From contig NZ_OMKW01000004.1 of the NCBI RefSeq assembly GCF_900302495.1, forward strand, positions 496,001 to 560,000: a stretch of 64,000 nucleotides of DNA, given 5' to 3'. The position numbers were made by a program, and so were the translations under genes. The notes below the pieces were generated by a model that saw nothing but the letters and a program-made list of their open reading frames with translations, did not search any database and was not told the origin of the DNA. Of the stretch, positions 1 through 11,642 are shown piece after piece (the stretch's first letter is position 1; each line of letters starts with the position of its first letter). This DNA comes from Pontivivens insulae. Lineage in GTDB: Bacteria > Pseudomonadota > Alphaproteobacteria > Rhodobacterales > Rhodobacteraceae.

Positions 1-957
1 TCTCTGCCGGACTTTGATCCGAATGATCGGCCCGCGCCGCGTGGCCCGGATGCCGATCAGCTCTTCAGCCGTGCATCCCAAGGGGTCTACGAGCTTGGCT
101 CGACCTTCAAGACACTGACCGTGGCGCAAAGCCTTGAGCTTGGGCTGGTCAATCCAGAGACGATGATCGACACGCGCGGTCCTTTGCAGTGGGGGCGATT
201 CCGGATCCGGGATTTTCACAACTACGGACCCGAGCTGTCTGTCACCGAGGTTATGGAGCACAGCTCGAACATCGGGACGGCACGTATCGCACTCGATATC
301 GGCATTGAACGTCATCAGGAGTTCCTGCGAGAGCTTGGGTTTTTCGACCCGGTTGAGGTCGAATTGCCCGAAAGCCGCTCTGCCCGCCCATTGCTTCCAC
401 CGCGTTGGTCCGATCTTTCCACGATGACAATCAGTTACGGCCACGGGCTTGCAGCCACCCCACTTCATCTGGCCAGCGCTTACGCGACGGTCGCGAATGG
501 CGGCCTGCGGGTCACGCCGACACTATTGGCCGATGCGGCCATGCCGACCGAGGCGGATCGCGTGATCTCCGAACGGACGTCGGGCATGGTGAACCGCATG
601 TTGCGCGCAGTTGTGTCTGACGGCACGGCTGGGTTCGCGGATGTTGAAGGATATGAAGTCGGCGGAAAGACCGGGACGGCTGATAAACCCTCCCAAGGCG
701 GCTATGCCGAAGACCGGGTCATCGCAACTTTTGCCGCGGTCTTCCCAGCAAGCGATCCAGAATATGTTCTAGTCGTGACACTTGATGAACCCGAAGACAG
801 ATCCGGCCCGGTCGTACGCCGTACGGCAGGATGGACAGCGGCCCCGACGGCCGGGATGATCATTCGGCGCGTCGCCCCCGTTCTGGGCCTGCGCCCGCAA
901 TCGCGCCAGTCGGATCCGGAAATTCCGGGGATGGCCCTTGCAGGGGGGCGCGGCTAG
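1..957 (+). CDS. ftsI: FtsI / PBP3 peptidoglycan transpeptidase, 3' part (5' end outside window)
   Basis: The reading frame is open from base 1 and ends at TAG 955-957, giving the last 318 residues of a class B penicillin-binding protein. It is the septal D,D-transpeptidase that cross-links peptidoglycan during division. All three active-site motifs are visible: STFK with the nucleophile Ser (nt 100-111), SSN (nt 262-270) and KTGTA (nt 667-681). The N-terminal anchor and the dimerisation domain lie upstream of the window. The position just before murE-murF-mraY-murD is the usual dcw order and supports FtsI over MrdA/PBP2. The C-terminal tail after the transpeptidase fold is short. Confidence 0.95.
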   Translation, partial: SLPDFDPNDRPAPRGPDADQLFSRASQGVYELGSTFKTLTVAQSLELGLVNPETMIDTRGPLQWGRFRIRDFHNYGPELSVTEVMEHSSNIGTARIALDIGIERHQEFLRELGFFDPVEVELPESRSARPLLPPRWSDLSTMTISYGHGLAATPLHLASAYATVANGGLRVTPTLLADAAMPTEADRVISERTSGMVNRMLRAVVSDGTAGFADVEGYEVGGKTGTADKPSQGGYAEDRVIATFAAVFPASDPEYVLVVTLDEPEDRSGPVVRRTAGWTAAPTAGMIIRRVAPVLGLRPQSRQSDPEIPGMALAGGRG

Positions 958-998
958 ATCATGTTGCTCTTCAGCATTTGAAATCAGCCGAGGTCACT

Positions 999-2504
999 AT
1001 GCGCGCGCTGTTGCCAATATTGCCGGACACTCTCGACGCCGTCGTCAATCTTGCGGACGATCACCAGATAGCTGGACTGACCCCCGACAGTCGCGCGGTC
1101 GAGGCTGACTTTCTGTTTGCCGCACTGCCCGGCGTGAATGCACACGGCATCACATTTATAGGCAAAGCGCTCCAACAAGGCGCGAGTGTCGTGCTGACCG
1201 ATGCAGAAGGGTTTGCGCGCGCGGCGCAGGACAATTTGCATTCGCGATGCGGCTGGTTGGTGTCGGATGACCCGCGCGCCGTACTCGCCCATATCGCTGC
1301 TGGCTTCTTTGGCGTGCAGCCTGAAACGGTTGTCGCTGTGACCGGCACCAACGGAAAGACCTCCGTCGCGACATTCACGCGCCAACTCTGGCGGGCCATG
1401 GGGTTGGCAGGTGTCAATTTCGGGACTGCAGGTGTTGAAGGACAAGTCAACGCCCCGCTCAGCCACACCACACCAGAGCCAGTGGAGCTGCACCGTTTGC
1501 TTGCCAGTCTGGCAGAGCAGGGTGTGACACATGCCGCGATGGAAGCGTCCAGCCACGGGCTGGCCCAACGTCGCCTGGATGGCGTAACGCTGGCTGCAGC
1601 AGGGTTCACCCACCTCACCCGCGATCACCTCGATTATCACGAAACGCCGGAGGCTTATGAGGCTGCAAAGGCGCTATTGTTTAATCGCGTGCTCACAATG
1701 GGCGCACCGGCAGTCGTCAATATCGACACCGAGGTGGGATGCCGCATGGCCGATGTCGCGCGCGGCGCGGGTCATCCTGTCTTCTCAGTCGGACAGAGCG
1801 AGGGCGCGGATCTGCGCATCCTTTCGGTTCGTTACGCCACAACTGGTCAGCGCGTGACGTTCCGCCATGAGGATCGGGAATACGGCGCGGAGCTGTCCTT
1901 GATTGGCGCTTTTCAGGTTGAAAACGCCATGCTTGCGGCCGGCTTGGCCGTTGCTGCTGGGGCTGAGCCAACACGTGTCTTTGCGGCATTGCCACAGCTT
2001 TCGCCCGTCTCTGGCCGGATGGAGCTTGCCGCCCAGCGGCGGCGCGGCGGCGAGATCTATGTGGACTATTCCCACACGCCTGACAGCATCGAGACTGCGC
2101 TGACCGCGATCCGTCCCCACGTTTCCGGAAAGTTGATCGCAATCGTGGGTGCAGGCGGAGATCGCGACAAGGGCAAGCGGCCTCTGATGGGGAAGGCTGC
2201 GAGGGAGGGTGCGGACGCAGTGATTGTGACGGATGACAATCCACGAAGCGAAGATCCCGCAACCATCCGAGCGGAAGTTCTGGCAGGTGCGCCGGACGCC
2301 CAGGAGATCGGCGACCGGGCCGAGGCGATCCGCGCTGGAGCCTCCATGCTGGGAAAGGGTGATGTCTTGCTGATCTGCGGCAAGGGTCACGAGACCGGAC
2401 AGATGATTGTCGGAACGCTGCATCCTTTTGATGATCGGATAGAGGCGCGGAAGGCGGTTGAAGCGCTGGATGGCGAACCGGGCGACGTGGAGGTGGCGCA
2501 ATGA
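999..2504 (+). CDS. murE: UDP-MurNAc-L-Ala-D-Glu:meso-DAP ligase MurE
   Basis: This 501-residue cytoplasmic Mur ligase adds the third residue of the peptidoglycan stem peptide using ATP. The P-loop TGTNGKT is at residues 115-121. The DNPR motif at residues 413-416 is the known signature for meso-diaminopimelate rather than lysine. The start is taken as ATG 999, because that N-terminus (MRALLPILPD) matches family length, while an in-frame start at 831 would add an unrelated, FtsI-overlapping leader. The gene overlaps murF by ATGA (2501-2504), implying translational coupling. It lies 41 nt after ftsI in the same operon. Confidence 0.96.
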   Translation: MRALLPILPDTLDAVVNLADDHQIAGLTPDSRAVEADFLFAALPGVNAHGITFIGKALQQGASVVLTDAEGFARAAQDNLHSRCGWLVSDDPRAVLAHIAAGFFGVQPETVVAVTGTNGKTSVATFTRQLWRAMGLAGVNFGTAGVEGQVNAPLSHTTPEPVELHRLLASLAEQGVTHAAMEASSHGLAQRRLDGVTLAAAGFTHLTRDHLDYHETPEAYEAAKALLFNRVLTMGAPAVVNIDTEVGCRMADVARGAGHPVFSVGQSEGADLRILSVRYATTGQRVTFRHEDREYGAELSLIGAFQVENAMLAAGLAVAAGAEPTRVFAALPQLSPVSGRMELAAQRRRGGEIYVDYSHTPDSIETALTAIRPHVSGKLIAIVGAGGDRDKGKRPLMGKAAREGADAVIVTDDNPRSEDPATIRAEVLAGAPDAQEIGDRAEAIRAGASMLGKGDVLLICGKGHETGQMIVGTLHPFDDRIEARKAVEALDGEPGDVEVAQ

Positions 2505-3964
2505 GCGTTCTTTGGCACCTTGATGAGCTTATCGCGGCTACCGGCGGACGCTTTTCCGCCCAACCGTCCCGCGACATTACCGGTGTTTCGATTGACACAA
2601 GATCGATTGAGAAGGGGGATCTTTTTGTCGCCCTGAAGGACGTGCGGGATGGTCATGACTTTGTCGCGGCGGCGTTAGAGGCAGGTGCGGCTGCAGCGTT
2701 GGTCAGTCATCGGCCCGATGGGCTTGCCAAAGATGCACCGCTTCTTGTCGTGGATGATGTCCTCGATGCCCTCGAGGGAATGGCGCGAGCCGCCCGTGCC
2801 CGCATGGCTGGGCAGGTTGCGGCCGTCACGGGGTCCGTTGGAAAAACCGGCGTCAAAGAAATGTTGCGGCATGTCCTGCACCAATTTGGTCGCGTTCACG
2901 CGGCTGAGCGGAGCTTCAACAACCATTGGGGCGTTCCGCTGACCCTTGCGCGCATGCCGCGAGAGACAGATTTCGCGGTGATCGAGATTGGGATGAATGC
3001 GCCCGGTGAGATTGCGCCGCTCTCAAGATTTGCCCAACCGGATGTCGCCATCGTGACGACAGTGGCTGCTGTTCACGTTGCCGCGTTCGAGGATGTGTCG
3101 GGCATTGCCCGCGAAAAGGCAGAGATTGTGGCCGGTCTCGTGCCTGGTGGCACTGCGGTGCTCAACCGGGATATCGAAACCTTTCCGATCCTACAGCGAA
3201 GGGCGAAGGGCGTTGGAGCGAAGATTGTAACGTTTGGCTCGGCCGGACGCCCCGTTTTCCATCTGGAAAGTGCACAGATCAAAGGGGCGACGACGGTTTG
3301 CACAGCGCAAGTTCATGACCGCAAACTGTTCTTCAAGCTTGCCGCGCCCGGTCGTCACCTTGCCGAGAATGCAATGGCTGTTCTTGCCGCGGTTGAAGGC
3401 TTGGGACAGGACGTCGCGCATGCTGCGCTCGATCTGGCCCAGTGGGAGGCGCCCGACGGGCGCGGTGCGCGTTGGCGTGTCGATCTGGGCGAGGCCGGTA
3501 TGGATGGGGCAATCCTGCTGATTGACGATGCATACAACGCCAACCCGACATCTATGGGAGCAGCGTTCGAGGTCCTGGCCGCAGCACAGCCCCGCGACGG
3601 GATCGGGCGGGTCGCGCGGGGGCGCCGTGTCCTATTCCTGACGGATATGCTGGAGCTGGGCGATATTGAACTCACCGCCCATGCGGACCTGGCCAGCCAT
3701 CCGACCCTTTCCACCATTGACCGCGTCCACTCAGCCGGTCCGTTGATGGAGGCCCTGCACACCGCCATGCCGCAAGGCAAACGGGGCGAGTGGTACGACA
3801 GTGCGCCGAAGCTTGCCAAACGGGTTGCCGCATTGCTCGACGCAGGGGATGCGGTGTTGGTGAAAGGGTCCAAGGGTTCGCAAGCGGCCCTTATCGTTGA
3901 CGCCATCAAGAAATTGGGCCATTGCGCCCCCGCTGCCAGTCTCGAAGACGAGGACGAGGTCTAA
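2501..3964 (+). CDS. murF: UDP-MurNAc-tripeptide:D-Ala-D-Ala ligase MurF
   Basis: This 487-residue ligase adds the D-Ala-D-Ala dipeptide to UDP-MurNAc-tripeptide, the last cytoplasmic step of precursor synthesis. It has the Mur N-terminal domain, a GSVGKT P-loop at residues 111-116 and the Asn-rich motif [11 protein letters not shown] of the central ATPase domain. The short acidic tail (EDEDEV) is not conserved. Its ATG overlaps the murE stop by 4 nt, and its TAA shares one base with the mraY ATG (TAATG at 3962-3966). It is therefore embedded in a coupled operon. Confidence 0.96.
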   Translation: MSVLWHLDELIAATGGRFSAQPSRDITGVSIDTRSIEKGDLFVALKDVRDGHDFVAAALEAGAAAALVSHRPDGLAKDAPLLVVDDVLDALEGMARAARARMAGQVAAVTGSVGKTGVKEMLRHVLHQFGRVHAAERSFNNHWGVPLTLARMPRETDFAVIEIGMNAPGEIAPLSRFAQPDVAIVTTVAAVHVAAFEDVSGIAREKAEIVAGLVPGGTAVLNRDIETFPILQRRAKGVGAKIVTFGSAGRPVFHLESAQIKGATTVCTAQVHDRKLFFKLAAPGRHLAENAMAVLAAVEGLGQDVAHAALDLAQWEAPDGRGARWRVDLGEAGMDGAILLIDDAYNANPTSMGAAFEVLAAAQPRDGIGRVARGRRVLFLTDMLELGDIELTAHADLASHPTLSTIDRVHSAGPLMEALHTAMPQGKRGEWYDSAPKLAKRVAALLDAGDAVLVKGSKGSQAALIVDAIKKLGHCAPAASLEDEDEV

Positions 3965-5049
3965 TGCTCTATTACCTTACAGCGCTGTCGGATGGCGGCG
4001 ATGTGTTCAATCTGTTTCGCTATATCTCGTTCCGGTCAGGTGGCGCGTTCCTGACAGCTTTGATCATCGGATTTGCCTTCGGGCGACCGCTGATTGACGA
4101 GTTGCGTCGGCGTCAAAAGACCGGTCAGCCGATCCGCGCTGACGGACCCGAGCGGCATATTATTGAGAAATCTGGAACCCCGACGATGGGGGGTGTGCTG
4201 ATCCTCGCCGCTGTGCTGGTTTCAACGCTCGTCTGGGCGCGCTGGGACAATGGATATGTCTGGATGGTTCTCATGGTAACCATGGGGTTTGGCGCCATCG
4301 GGTTTGCGGATGACTACGCCAAAGTGTCCAAGGGCAATGTTGCGGGTGTCTCTGGCAAGGTGCGGCTCGGCCTTGGGTTTCTGCTGGCGGGCATTGCAGC
4401 GGTCATTGCGATGCAGATGCAGGATCCCGAACTCTCGGCCCATCTGGCATTCCCACTCTTTAAGGACCTGCTGCTGAACCTGTCCTTTGTGTTCATTCCG
4501 TTTGCGATGCTGGTGATTGTGGGTGCTGCGAATGCGGTCAACCTGACAGACGGTCTGGATGGATTGGCGATCATGCCTGTGATGATCGCGGCAGCCTCCT
4601 TCGGCATTATCGCCTATCTGGTCGGGCGCGTGGACTACACTGAGTATCTGGACGTCCATTACGTCGCCGGAACCGGTGAAGTGACGGTCTTTTGCGCTGC
4701 AGTCATCGGAGCCGGTCTTGGCTTTCTTTGGTATAATGCACCACCGGCTGCGGTGTTTATGGGGGACACTGGATCGCTTGCCATGGGCGGTGCGCTGGGT
4801 GCCATCGCCGTTGCAACCAAGCATGAGATCGTGCTTGCCATCATCGGCGGTCTTTTCGTTGTCGAGGCGCTGAGCGTCATCATTCAGGTTGCGGTGTTCA
4901 AGCGGACCGGAAAGCGGGTCTTCTTGATGGCCCCGATCCACCACCACTTTGAAAAAAAGGGCTGGGCGGAGAGCACGATCGTCATCCGGTTCTGGATCAT
5001 TGCCTTGATTTTGGCGCTGATCGGGTTGGCAACGCTCAAGATCCGTTGA
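3964..5049 (+). CDS. mraY: Phospho-MurNAc-pentapeptide translocase MraY
   Basis: This is a 361-residue polytopic inner-membrane enzyme that transfers phospho-MurNAc-pentapeptide to undecaprenyl phosphate, making lipid I. Diagnostic motifs are FADDYAK, the [10 protein letters not shown] loop, and HHHFEKKG near the C-terminus, which carry the acidic and His residues of the Mg-dependent active site. About ten hydrophobic segments are evident. ATG 3964 is chosen because it gives the typical MLYYLTAL start and abuts the murF stop. An in-frame ATG at 3922 would add 14 basic residues inside murF. Confidence 0.96.
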   Translation: MLYYLTALSDGGDVFNLFRYISFRSGGAFLTALIIGFAFGRPLIDELRRRQKTGQPIRADGPERHIIEKSGTPTMGGVLILAAVLVSTLVWARWDNGYVWMVLMVTMGFGAIGFADDYAKVSKGNVAGVSGKVRLGLGFLLAGIAAVIAMQMQDPELSAHLAFPLFKDLLLNLSFVFIPFAMLVIVGAANAVNLTDGLDGLAIMPVMIAAASFGIIAYLVGRVDYTEYLDVHYVAGTGEVTVFCAAVIGAGLGFLWYNAPPAAVFMGDTGSLAMGGALGAIAVATKHEIVLAIIGGLFVVEALSVIIQVAVFKRTGKRVFLMAPIHHHFEKKGWAESTIVIRFWIIALILALIGLATLKIR

Positions 5050-5098
5050 TGCTGGCGATGCGATCCCTTCACGCCCCTCCCAATTAAGGAGCATTCCC

Positions 5099-6499
5099 AT
5101 GATTCCTGTGCGCGGGTATGACGGAAAACGGGTTGGAGTGCTTGGACTGGGGCGATCGGGTCTGGCGACGGCCCGCGCCCTACGTGCTGGCGGTGCTGAT
5201 CCGATTTGCTGGGATGACAACGTCGAGGCGCGGTCTGTGGCACAGGATGAGAGGTTTACTGTCGCGGATCTGACCAAAGAACGGACATATGAGGGTATTG
5301 CCGCTGTCATTACCTCCCCAGGTATCCCGCACCTCTATCCGTCCCCGCATCCTGCAATCGAGATGGCCCAACGTCAGGGGGCCGTGATCGACAACGACAT
5401 CGGCCTGTTCTTCCGAAGTTTTGCGACAGAAGATTGGGAAGAATTTGAACGCGCGCCCCGCATCGTCTGCGTGACCGGATCGAACGGCAAATCGACCACA
5501 ACCGCCCTGATTGTGCACATTCTTAAGCAGGCCGGGCATGATGTGCAGATGGGCGGCAATATTGGACGTGGTGTACTTGATCTCGATCCTGCCCGCGACG
5601 GTATGGTGGTCGTCTTGGAACTGTCGAGCTACCAGACAGAACTCGCCCGCGCCCTGTCTCCTGACATCGCCGTGTTTTTGAATTTGAGCCCGGACCATCT
5701 GGACCGCCATGGCGGGATGGGGGGCTACTTCGCAGCGAAGCGCCGACTGTTCTCGCAAGGCGGGCCAGAGCGCGCCATCATCGGAGTGGATGAAAGGGAA
5801 GGCCGTTATCTCGCTGCGCAATTGCGCGAAGAGGCGGAACAGGGCGACCCGGTCATTCGTATCTCGTCCGGTACGAAGTTGTCTGGCGACGGCTGGTCCG
5901 TTTTCGCCCGAAAGGGATTCCTGGCAGAGTGGCGCAAGGGGCGGCAGGTTGCCTCGGTAGATTTGCGCGAGGTGTCAGGCTTGCCTGGTGCACACAATCA
6001 TCAGAACGCCTGCGCGGCCTGGGCAGCGGCCCGCGCGCTCAATCTGGGGCCGCGGCAGATCGAAGGGGGCTTAAGGTCATATCCTGGCTTGCGGCATCGG
6101 TGTCAGACCGTCGGTGAGGTCCGTGGTGTGCGCTTGGTCAACGACTCCAAGGCGACAAACGCAGATGCCGCAGAACAGGCGCTCAAGGCGTTCAAGCGCA
6201 TCCGCTGGATTGCCGGCGGTGTTGCGAAAGAGGGGGGGATCGCTTCATTGCTGCCGCTGATGGATCGGGTCGAGAAGACATATCTTATCGGTGAAGCTGC
6301 ACATGCTTTTTCAGAGCAGTTGGGCGAACACCCACATAAAGTGAGCGGCACGCTGGAGGCTGCATTTGCGGATGCGTTGGCGGATGCTGTGGACGGTGAG
6401 ACGATCCTGCTCGCCCCGGCTTGTGCGAGTTTCGATCAGTTCCCCAGCTTCGAGGCGCGGGGTGAGGCGTTTGAACAGCTTGCTTCCAACGCCTCCTGA
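5099..6499 (+). CDS. murD: UDP-MurNAc-L-alanine:D-glutamate ligase MurD
   Basis: This 466-residue cytoplasmic ligase adds D-Glu to UDP-MurNAc-L-Ala. A Rossmann-like UDP-binding N-terminus (VLGLGRSG, residues 14-21) is followed by the ATP-binding P-loop TGSNGKST (126-133) and the C-terminal Mur ligase domain. An AAGGAG ribosome-binding site lies shortly before the ATG. It is separated from mraY by 49 nt and is the last dcw gene in the window. The expected ftsW, murG and murC do not follow. Confidence 0.95.
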   Translation: MIPVRGYDGKRVGVLGLGRSGLATARALRAGGADPICWDDNVEARSVAQDERFTVADLTKERTYEGIAAVITSPGIPHLYPSPHPAIEMAQRQGAVIDNDIGLFFRSFATEDWEEFERAPRIVCVTGSNGKSTTTALIVHILKQAGHDVQMGGNIGRGVLDLDPARDGMVVVLELSSYQTELARALSPDIAVFLNLSPDHLDRHGGMGGYFAAKRRLFSQGGPERAIIGVDEREGRYLAAQLREEAEQGDPVIRISSGTKLSGDGWSVFARKGFLAEWRKGRQVASVDLREVSGLPGAHNHQNACAAWAAARALNLGPRQIEGGLRSYPGLRHRCQTVGEVRGVRLVNDSKATNADAAEQALKAFKRIRWIAGGVAKEGGIASLLPLMDRVEKTYLIGEAAHAFSEQLGEHPHKVSGTLEAAFADALADAVDGETILLAPACASFDQFPSFEARGEAFEQLASNAS

Positions 6500-6544
6500 C
6501 CCACTTAATGGTCACGCGCTCGTGATGGGTAGAGAGCGAGATAG

Positions 6545-6560
6545 TGTTGCATTTGCAACA
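6545..6560. promoter_or_regulatory. Perfect 16-bp palindrome upstream of the Do-type protease
   Basis: TGTTGCA-TT-TGCAACA has two perfect 7-bp arms. It lies in the 132-bp gap between murD and the protease gene, about 72 bp before the TTG start. Its size and position suit a dimeric transcription-factor site. I cannot name the regulator. No regulator gene is adjacent. Confidence 0.4.
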
Positions 6561-6631
6561 GACAAGAAACACCTCTGGGCAGACGGTTCACGTTTTCGAG
6601 CCGATTTGTTTCGAGATCAGGAGGAATAGAG

Positions 6632-8110
6632 TTGATCCTTAGCAACCAGATCACCCCCCAAAAGGGGCGCGGTTTTGGACTGGTCCTGGCGCTGGTCGCC
6701 GGACTGGCGGTCGTCGTCCCCACTGTCGCCCCGGTTGAGGCGCAGACGCGCCCGGACAGCTTTGCAGATCTGGCCGAACGGCTAAGCCCATCGGTCGTGA
6801 ATATTACGACATCGCAGATCATCACAGAGCAGGCGCAGGGTATGAACCCAATGATCCCGGAAGGATCGCCTTTCCAGGATTTCTTTGAAGATTTCATGGA
6901 TCGTCAGCCAGGGGAACCGCGCTCGCGCCGGGCTTCCGCGCTGGGATCGGGCTTCGTCATTTCTGCTGACGGATACATTGTCACGAACAACCATGTGATC
7001 GAGCAGGCGGATGAAATTCTCATCGAGTTTTTCGAGAACGGCATGGAACTGCCGGCCGAGGTGATCGGCACGGATCCACGTACCGACATCGCATTGTTGA
7101 AGGTTGAACCGGAAGAGCCGCTTCCCTTCGTGGAATTCGGTGACAGCGATCTTGCCCGTGTAGGCGACTGGGTGTTGGCAATCGGTAATCCGCTGGGCCA
7201 AGGCTTTTCTGTATCGGCCGGTATTGTCTCCGCCCGCAATCGGGAGCTTTCAGGCTCTTACGATGACTTCATTCAGACTGACGCCGCAATCAACCGCGGT
7301 AACTCGGGCGGTCCGCTGTTCAATATGGATGGCGACGTCATCGGCGTGAACACGGCAATCCTCTCGCCTAATGGCGGATCCATCGGAATTGGTTTCTCGA
7401 TGTCGTCCGCTGTCGTGACCGGTGTCGTCGATCAGTTGCGTGAGTTTGGAGAGACACGCCGTGGCTGGCTTGGGGTCCGCATTCAGCCCGTTGATGAAGG
7501 TGTCGCCGAGGCGCTGGGACTGGAAGAGGCACGTGGTGCTCTCGTCGCTGACGTACCGCCCGGCCCAGCTGCGGACGGTGGTATTGAGGCTGGCGACGTG
7601 ATCCTGACCTTCAACGGTGAGGAAATCGGCGAGATGAGCGAGCTTCCGCGCGTTGTCGCGGACACAGCAGTTGGCTCTACGGTTCGCGTCGTTGTCTATC
7701 GTGATGGCCGGACCCGCACCCTGAATGTGACGCTCGGACGGCTTGAGGAGGCAGCGATCGCAGGCGGTGTGACGGTGCCGGAAGAGGACGGAAAGACCGA
7801 CGGACCGGAGACTGCAACCGTCTCTGGCATGGATTTGATCGAACTAACCGAAGAGGTTCGCGCTGAGTACGATATTCGTGCCGACATCGACGGTGTGGTC
7901 GTGGTCAACGTAGACCAGTCAAGTGATGCGTTTGCGCGTGGCATGCGCTCTGGTCAGGTGATTTCGGAAGTGGGTCAGCGGGCCGTCTCCACGCCGACAG
8001 AAGTAGCAGATGCGTTTGCAGCTGCGGCGGATGCGGGTCGGAAATCCGTGCTCCTGCTCGTGCGGGATGCAGGCGAGCCACGGTTCGTCGCGCTCGACCC
8101 GACGCTCTGA
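6632..8110 (+). CDS. Periplasmic Do/DegQ-family serine protease with two PDZ domains
   Basis: This 492-residue HtrA-type protease begins with a signal peptide that ends near VEAQ (residues 35-38). The catalytic triad is His121 (TNNHVI), Asp152 (TDIALLK) and Ser225 in GNSGGP. Two PDZ regions follow, at roughly 270-360 and 400-490. Such enzymes degrade or refold misfolded envelope proteins. The start is TTG 6632, preceded by AGGAGGA at 6619-6625. A strong terminator follows the stop. DegP and DegQ cannot be told apart from sequence alone, so no symbol is given. Confidence 0.9.
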   Translation: MILSNQITPQKGRGFGLVLALVAGLAVVVPTVAPVEAQTRPDSFADLAERLSPSVVNITTSQIITEQAQGMNPMIPEGSPFQDFFEDFMDRQPGEPRSRRASALGSGFVISADGYIVTNNHVIEQADEILIEFFENGMELPAEVIGTDPRTDIALLKVEPEEPLPFVEFGDSDLARVGDWVLAIGNPLGQGFSVSAGIVSARNRELSGSYDDFIQTDAAINRGNSGGPLFNMDGDVIGVNTAILSPNGGSIGIGFSMSSAVVTGVVDQLREFGETRRGWLGVRIQPVDEGVAEALGLEEARGALVADVPPGPAADGGIEAGDVILTFNGEEIGEMSELPRVVADTAVGSTVRVVVYRDGRTRTLNVTLGRLEEAAIAGGVTVPEEDGKTDGPETATVSGMDLIELTEEVRAEYDIRADIDGVVVVNVDQSSDAFARGMRSGQVISEVGQRAVSTPTEVADAFAAAADAGRKSVLLLVRDAGEPRFVALDPTL

Positions 8111-8134
8111 TTCAAATCAGCATATTTGTTTGGG

Positions 8135-8162
8135 AAAGGCGGCATTGTTGTGCCGCCTTTTT
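8135..8162. terminator. Bidirectional intrinsic terminator
   Basis: A ten-base-pair stem, AAAGGCGGCA / TGCCGCCTTT (8135-8144 with 8151-8160) with loop TTGTTG, is followed by further T residues. The 5' A-run gives a T-run on the other strand. It sits between the converging protease and RTX-type genes and can serve both. Confidence 0.9.
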
Positions 8163-8165
8163 CAT

Positions 8166-9496
<1,331 letters not shown>

Positions 9497-9497
<1 letters not shown>

Positions 9498-10192
9498 TGC
9501 GAGCGCCCGGACTGGCATTGCTGTTCGCTTTGGCTTTGCCGGGCCTTGCACCTGCGCAGATCGTGTCCGCTGACTACGCCGATCCCACGAACCGTTATGG
9601 GCATGGTGCCTTGGGTGATGGGGGTGAGTATGGTCAGCTGCGTGTTGCGCTGGGTGATGGCACTGAACAGCGTTTCGATCTGCCATCAGACATCGTGTTT
9701 GAAGATACGGCGCCGCGGCTTGCCGATGTGACCGGGGACGGCGAGACGGATGTGGTCGTTGTGGAAAGCTTAGCGCGCCAAGGCGCACGAATAGCCGTCT
9801 ACGGCGCGGATGGACGCAAGGCCGTGTCGCCAGCAATTGGAACGCGTTTTCGCTGGCTTGCCATCTCTGCCATCGCGGATTTTGACGGCGATGGGCGTGT
9901 GGAAATTGCGGCCGTCGACAGGCCGCATCTGGCAAAGACTCTGCGCTTTTGGAGAGTTGAGGATGGCGAGATTCAGGAAGTCGCCTGGTTTCCCGGTGTG
10001 ACGAACCACAGATTTGGTGCAGCAGAGATCGAGGGCGGTTTGCGCGACTGCGGCCAGACGCCAGAGATCATCCTGGCGGATGCGCGCTGGCAGCGCATCC
10101 TCGCAGTCAGTGTCGCGAACAACATCATTACAAGTGACGACCGGGGCCCCTATACCGGTCCCGGCAGTCTGGAGGCTGCGCAGCGCTGTTAA
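9497..10192 (+). CDS. Secreted FG-GAP / VCBS-repeat-like protein
   Basis: This 231-residue protein has a clear signal peptide (cleavage near LAPAQ, residue about 21). Two Asp/Gly-rich Ca-binding-like repeats are visible: DVTGDGETDVVVVE and DFDGDGRVEIAAVD. These match FG-GAP beta-propeller blades found in integrin-like and bacterial surface or periplasmic proteins. Its length would give only about 3-4 blades. It is coupled to the ferredoxin gene by TGATG, but a functional link is not obvious. It converges with purD, overlapping by 4 nt. Confidence 0.75.
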
Positions 10193-11448
10193 AGCGCCCG
10201 CCAACCTATGTCGGTCCGGTGGAAGCTGTCAGACCAATCGACTTGATCCAAGATGCGGTACGCCCGCTCCTGTGCCTCGGCTAATGTCGCCCCGCGTGCC
10301 GTGACATTCAGGACGCGGCCACCATTGGCAACAAGTTGGCCATCCTTGATCGCGGTTCCCGCATGGAAGATCGCAGCGCGCGGGTTCTGGTCCATGTCTG
10401 GCAAGCTGATCGCCGTGCCCTTCGCGTAGCTGCCCGGATAACCCTTTGCAGCCATCACGACCGTCAGCGCATGGTCGTCTGCCCAGTTCACCGTTGCGCG
10501 ATCCAGGGTCCCTTCTGCACAGGCCAGCAAGACATCTAGCGCTTGGGCACCCATTCGCATCATCAGGACCTGACATTCTGGATCGCCGAAGCGCGCGTTG
10601 TACTCCACCAAACGCGCCTTGCCGTCCTGCACCATCAATCCCGCATAGAGAACGCCTTGATACGGGGTGCCACGCTTGCGCAACTCCGCCAAACAGGGCG
10701 CGACGATTTCTGTCATTGCCTGATCGCGGATGGCAGCCGTCATGACCGGGGCAGGGGAATAGGCCCCCATTCCACCAGTGTTTGGCCCGGCATCCCCATC
10801 AAAGGCACGTTTGTGATCCTGAGCGGAAGCCAGCGGAAGCATGGCCTCACCATCGGTCAGGACGAAGAGGGAGACTTCCTCCCCTTCCATGAACTCTTCG
10901 AGCACGACCTCTGCGCCCGCTGCGCCGTAGACGCCGCCGAACATATCGTCGAGCGCTGCGAGGGCTGTTGCCTCGTCCATCGCGACAGTCACACCCTTGC
11001 CTGCAGCCAATCCGTCTGCCTTCACGACGATTGGTGCGCCATCGGTTTTGACATAGTCTTTCGCGGCATCAAGGTCGGTGAAATGGGCGTATCGCGCTGT
11101 CGGCGCACCGGCTGCGTCGCAAAGCTCCTTTGTGAAAGCCTTCGATGCCTCGACCTGCGCGGCCTCTTTCGAGGGGCCGAAGGTCAACACATTGGCGGCG
11201 CGCAGATCGTCTGCCACGCCGGCTGCCAGTGGCGCTTCTGGTCCGATGACGACGAAGTCAATCGCGTGGTCTTCGACAAATGCACAGACCGCTGCACCAT
11301 CTTCGGGATCAAGCCGGACACATTCTGCAACATCGGCGATGCCGGCATTGCCGGGAGCGCAGAACAAACGATCACATTTCGGATTTTGCGAGATTGCCCA
11401 TGCAAGCGCATGCTCGCGGCCTCCGCCCCCTAGGATCAGAATGTTCAT
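10189..11448 (-). CDS. purD: Phosphoribosylamine-glycine ligase PurD
   Basis: This 419-residue ATP-grasp enzyme makes GAR from phosphoribosylamine, glycine and ATP in de novo purine synthesis. It has the N-terminal MNILILGGGGREHALAW motif, ATP-grasp residues in the middle and the family signature GPNTGGMGAYSP. Length is typical. It is transcribed alone. The 3' end overlaps the FG-GAP gene by 4 nt, and the 5' end faces gpmI across 194 bp. Confidence 0.96.
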   Translation of the reverse strand: MNILILGGGGREHALAWAISQNPKCDRLFCAPGNAGIADVAECVRLDPEDGAAVCAFVEDHAIDFVVIGPEAPLAAGVADDLRAANVLTFGPSKEAAQVEASKAFTKELCDAAGAPTARYAHFTDLDAAKDYVKTDGAPIVVKADGLAAGKGVTVAMDEATALAALDDMFGGVYGAAGAEVVLEEFMEGEEVSLFVLTDGEAMLPLASAQDHKRAFDGDAGPNTGGMGAYSPAPVMTAAIRDQAMTEIVAPCLAELRKRGTPYQGVLYAGLMVQDGKARLVEYNARFGDPECQVLMMRMGAQALDVLLACAEGTLDRATVNWADDHALTVVMAAKGYPGSYAKGTAISLPDMDQNPRAAIFHAGTAIKDGQLVANGGRVLNVTARGATLAEAQERAYRILDQVDWSDSFHRTDIGWRAL

Positions 11449-11642
11449 GGCTCACCTCTTCGTCCGTCACGCGTCGCGCGCATCTATGCCGTGCGGAAGG
11501 CAAAGCGCAATATCCGTGCGCCCGTGCGGGTGATTTTGGGTCCAATGTGGCCGGTTTGCGACCTTGGAGGGGGTCAAGACTTGTGAGAGCCGACCCGATA
11601 CCTCTATGTGTCACTAACCCGAGTTTTCCGAGGATTTCGCCC

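Noticed and set aside
4222-5310. 362-codon open frame antisense to mraY and the start of murD
   Set aside because: Composition is His/Arg/Gln-rich without a fold, and it is fully explained by the reverse complement of two well-identified genes in high-G+C DNA.
11280-11642. Long N-terminal extension of gpmI
   Set aside because: It would run antisense through the start of purD and lacks similarity to the family. ATG 11643 gives a canonical N-terminus.
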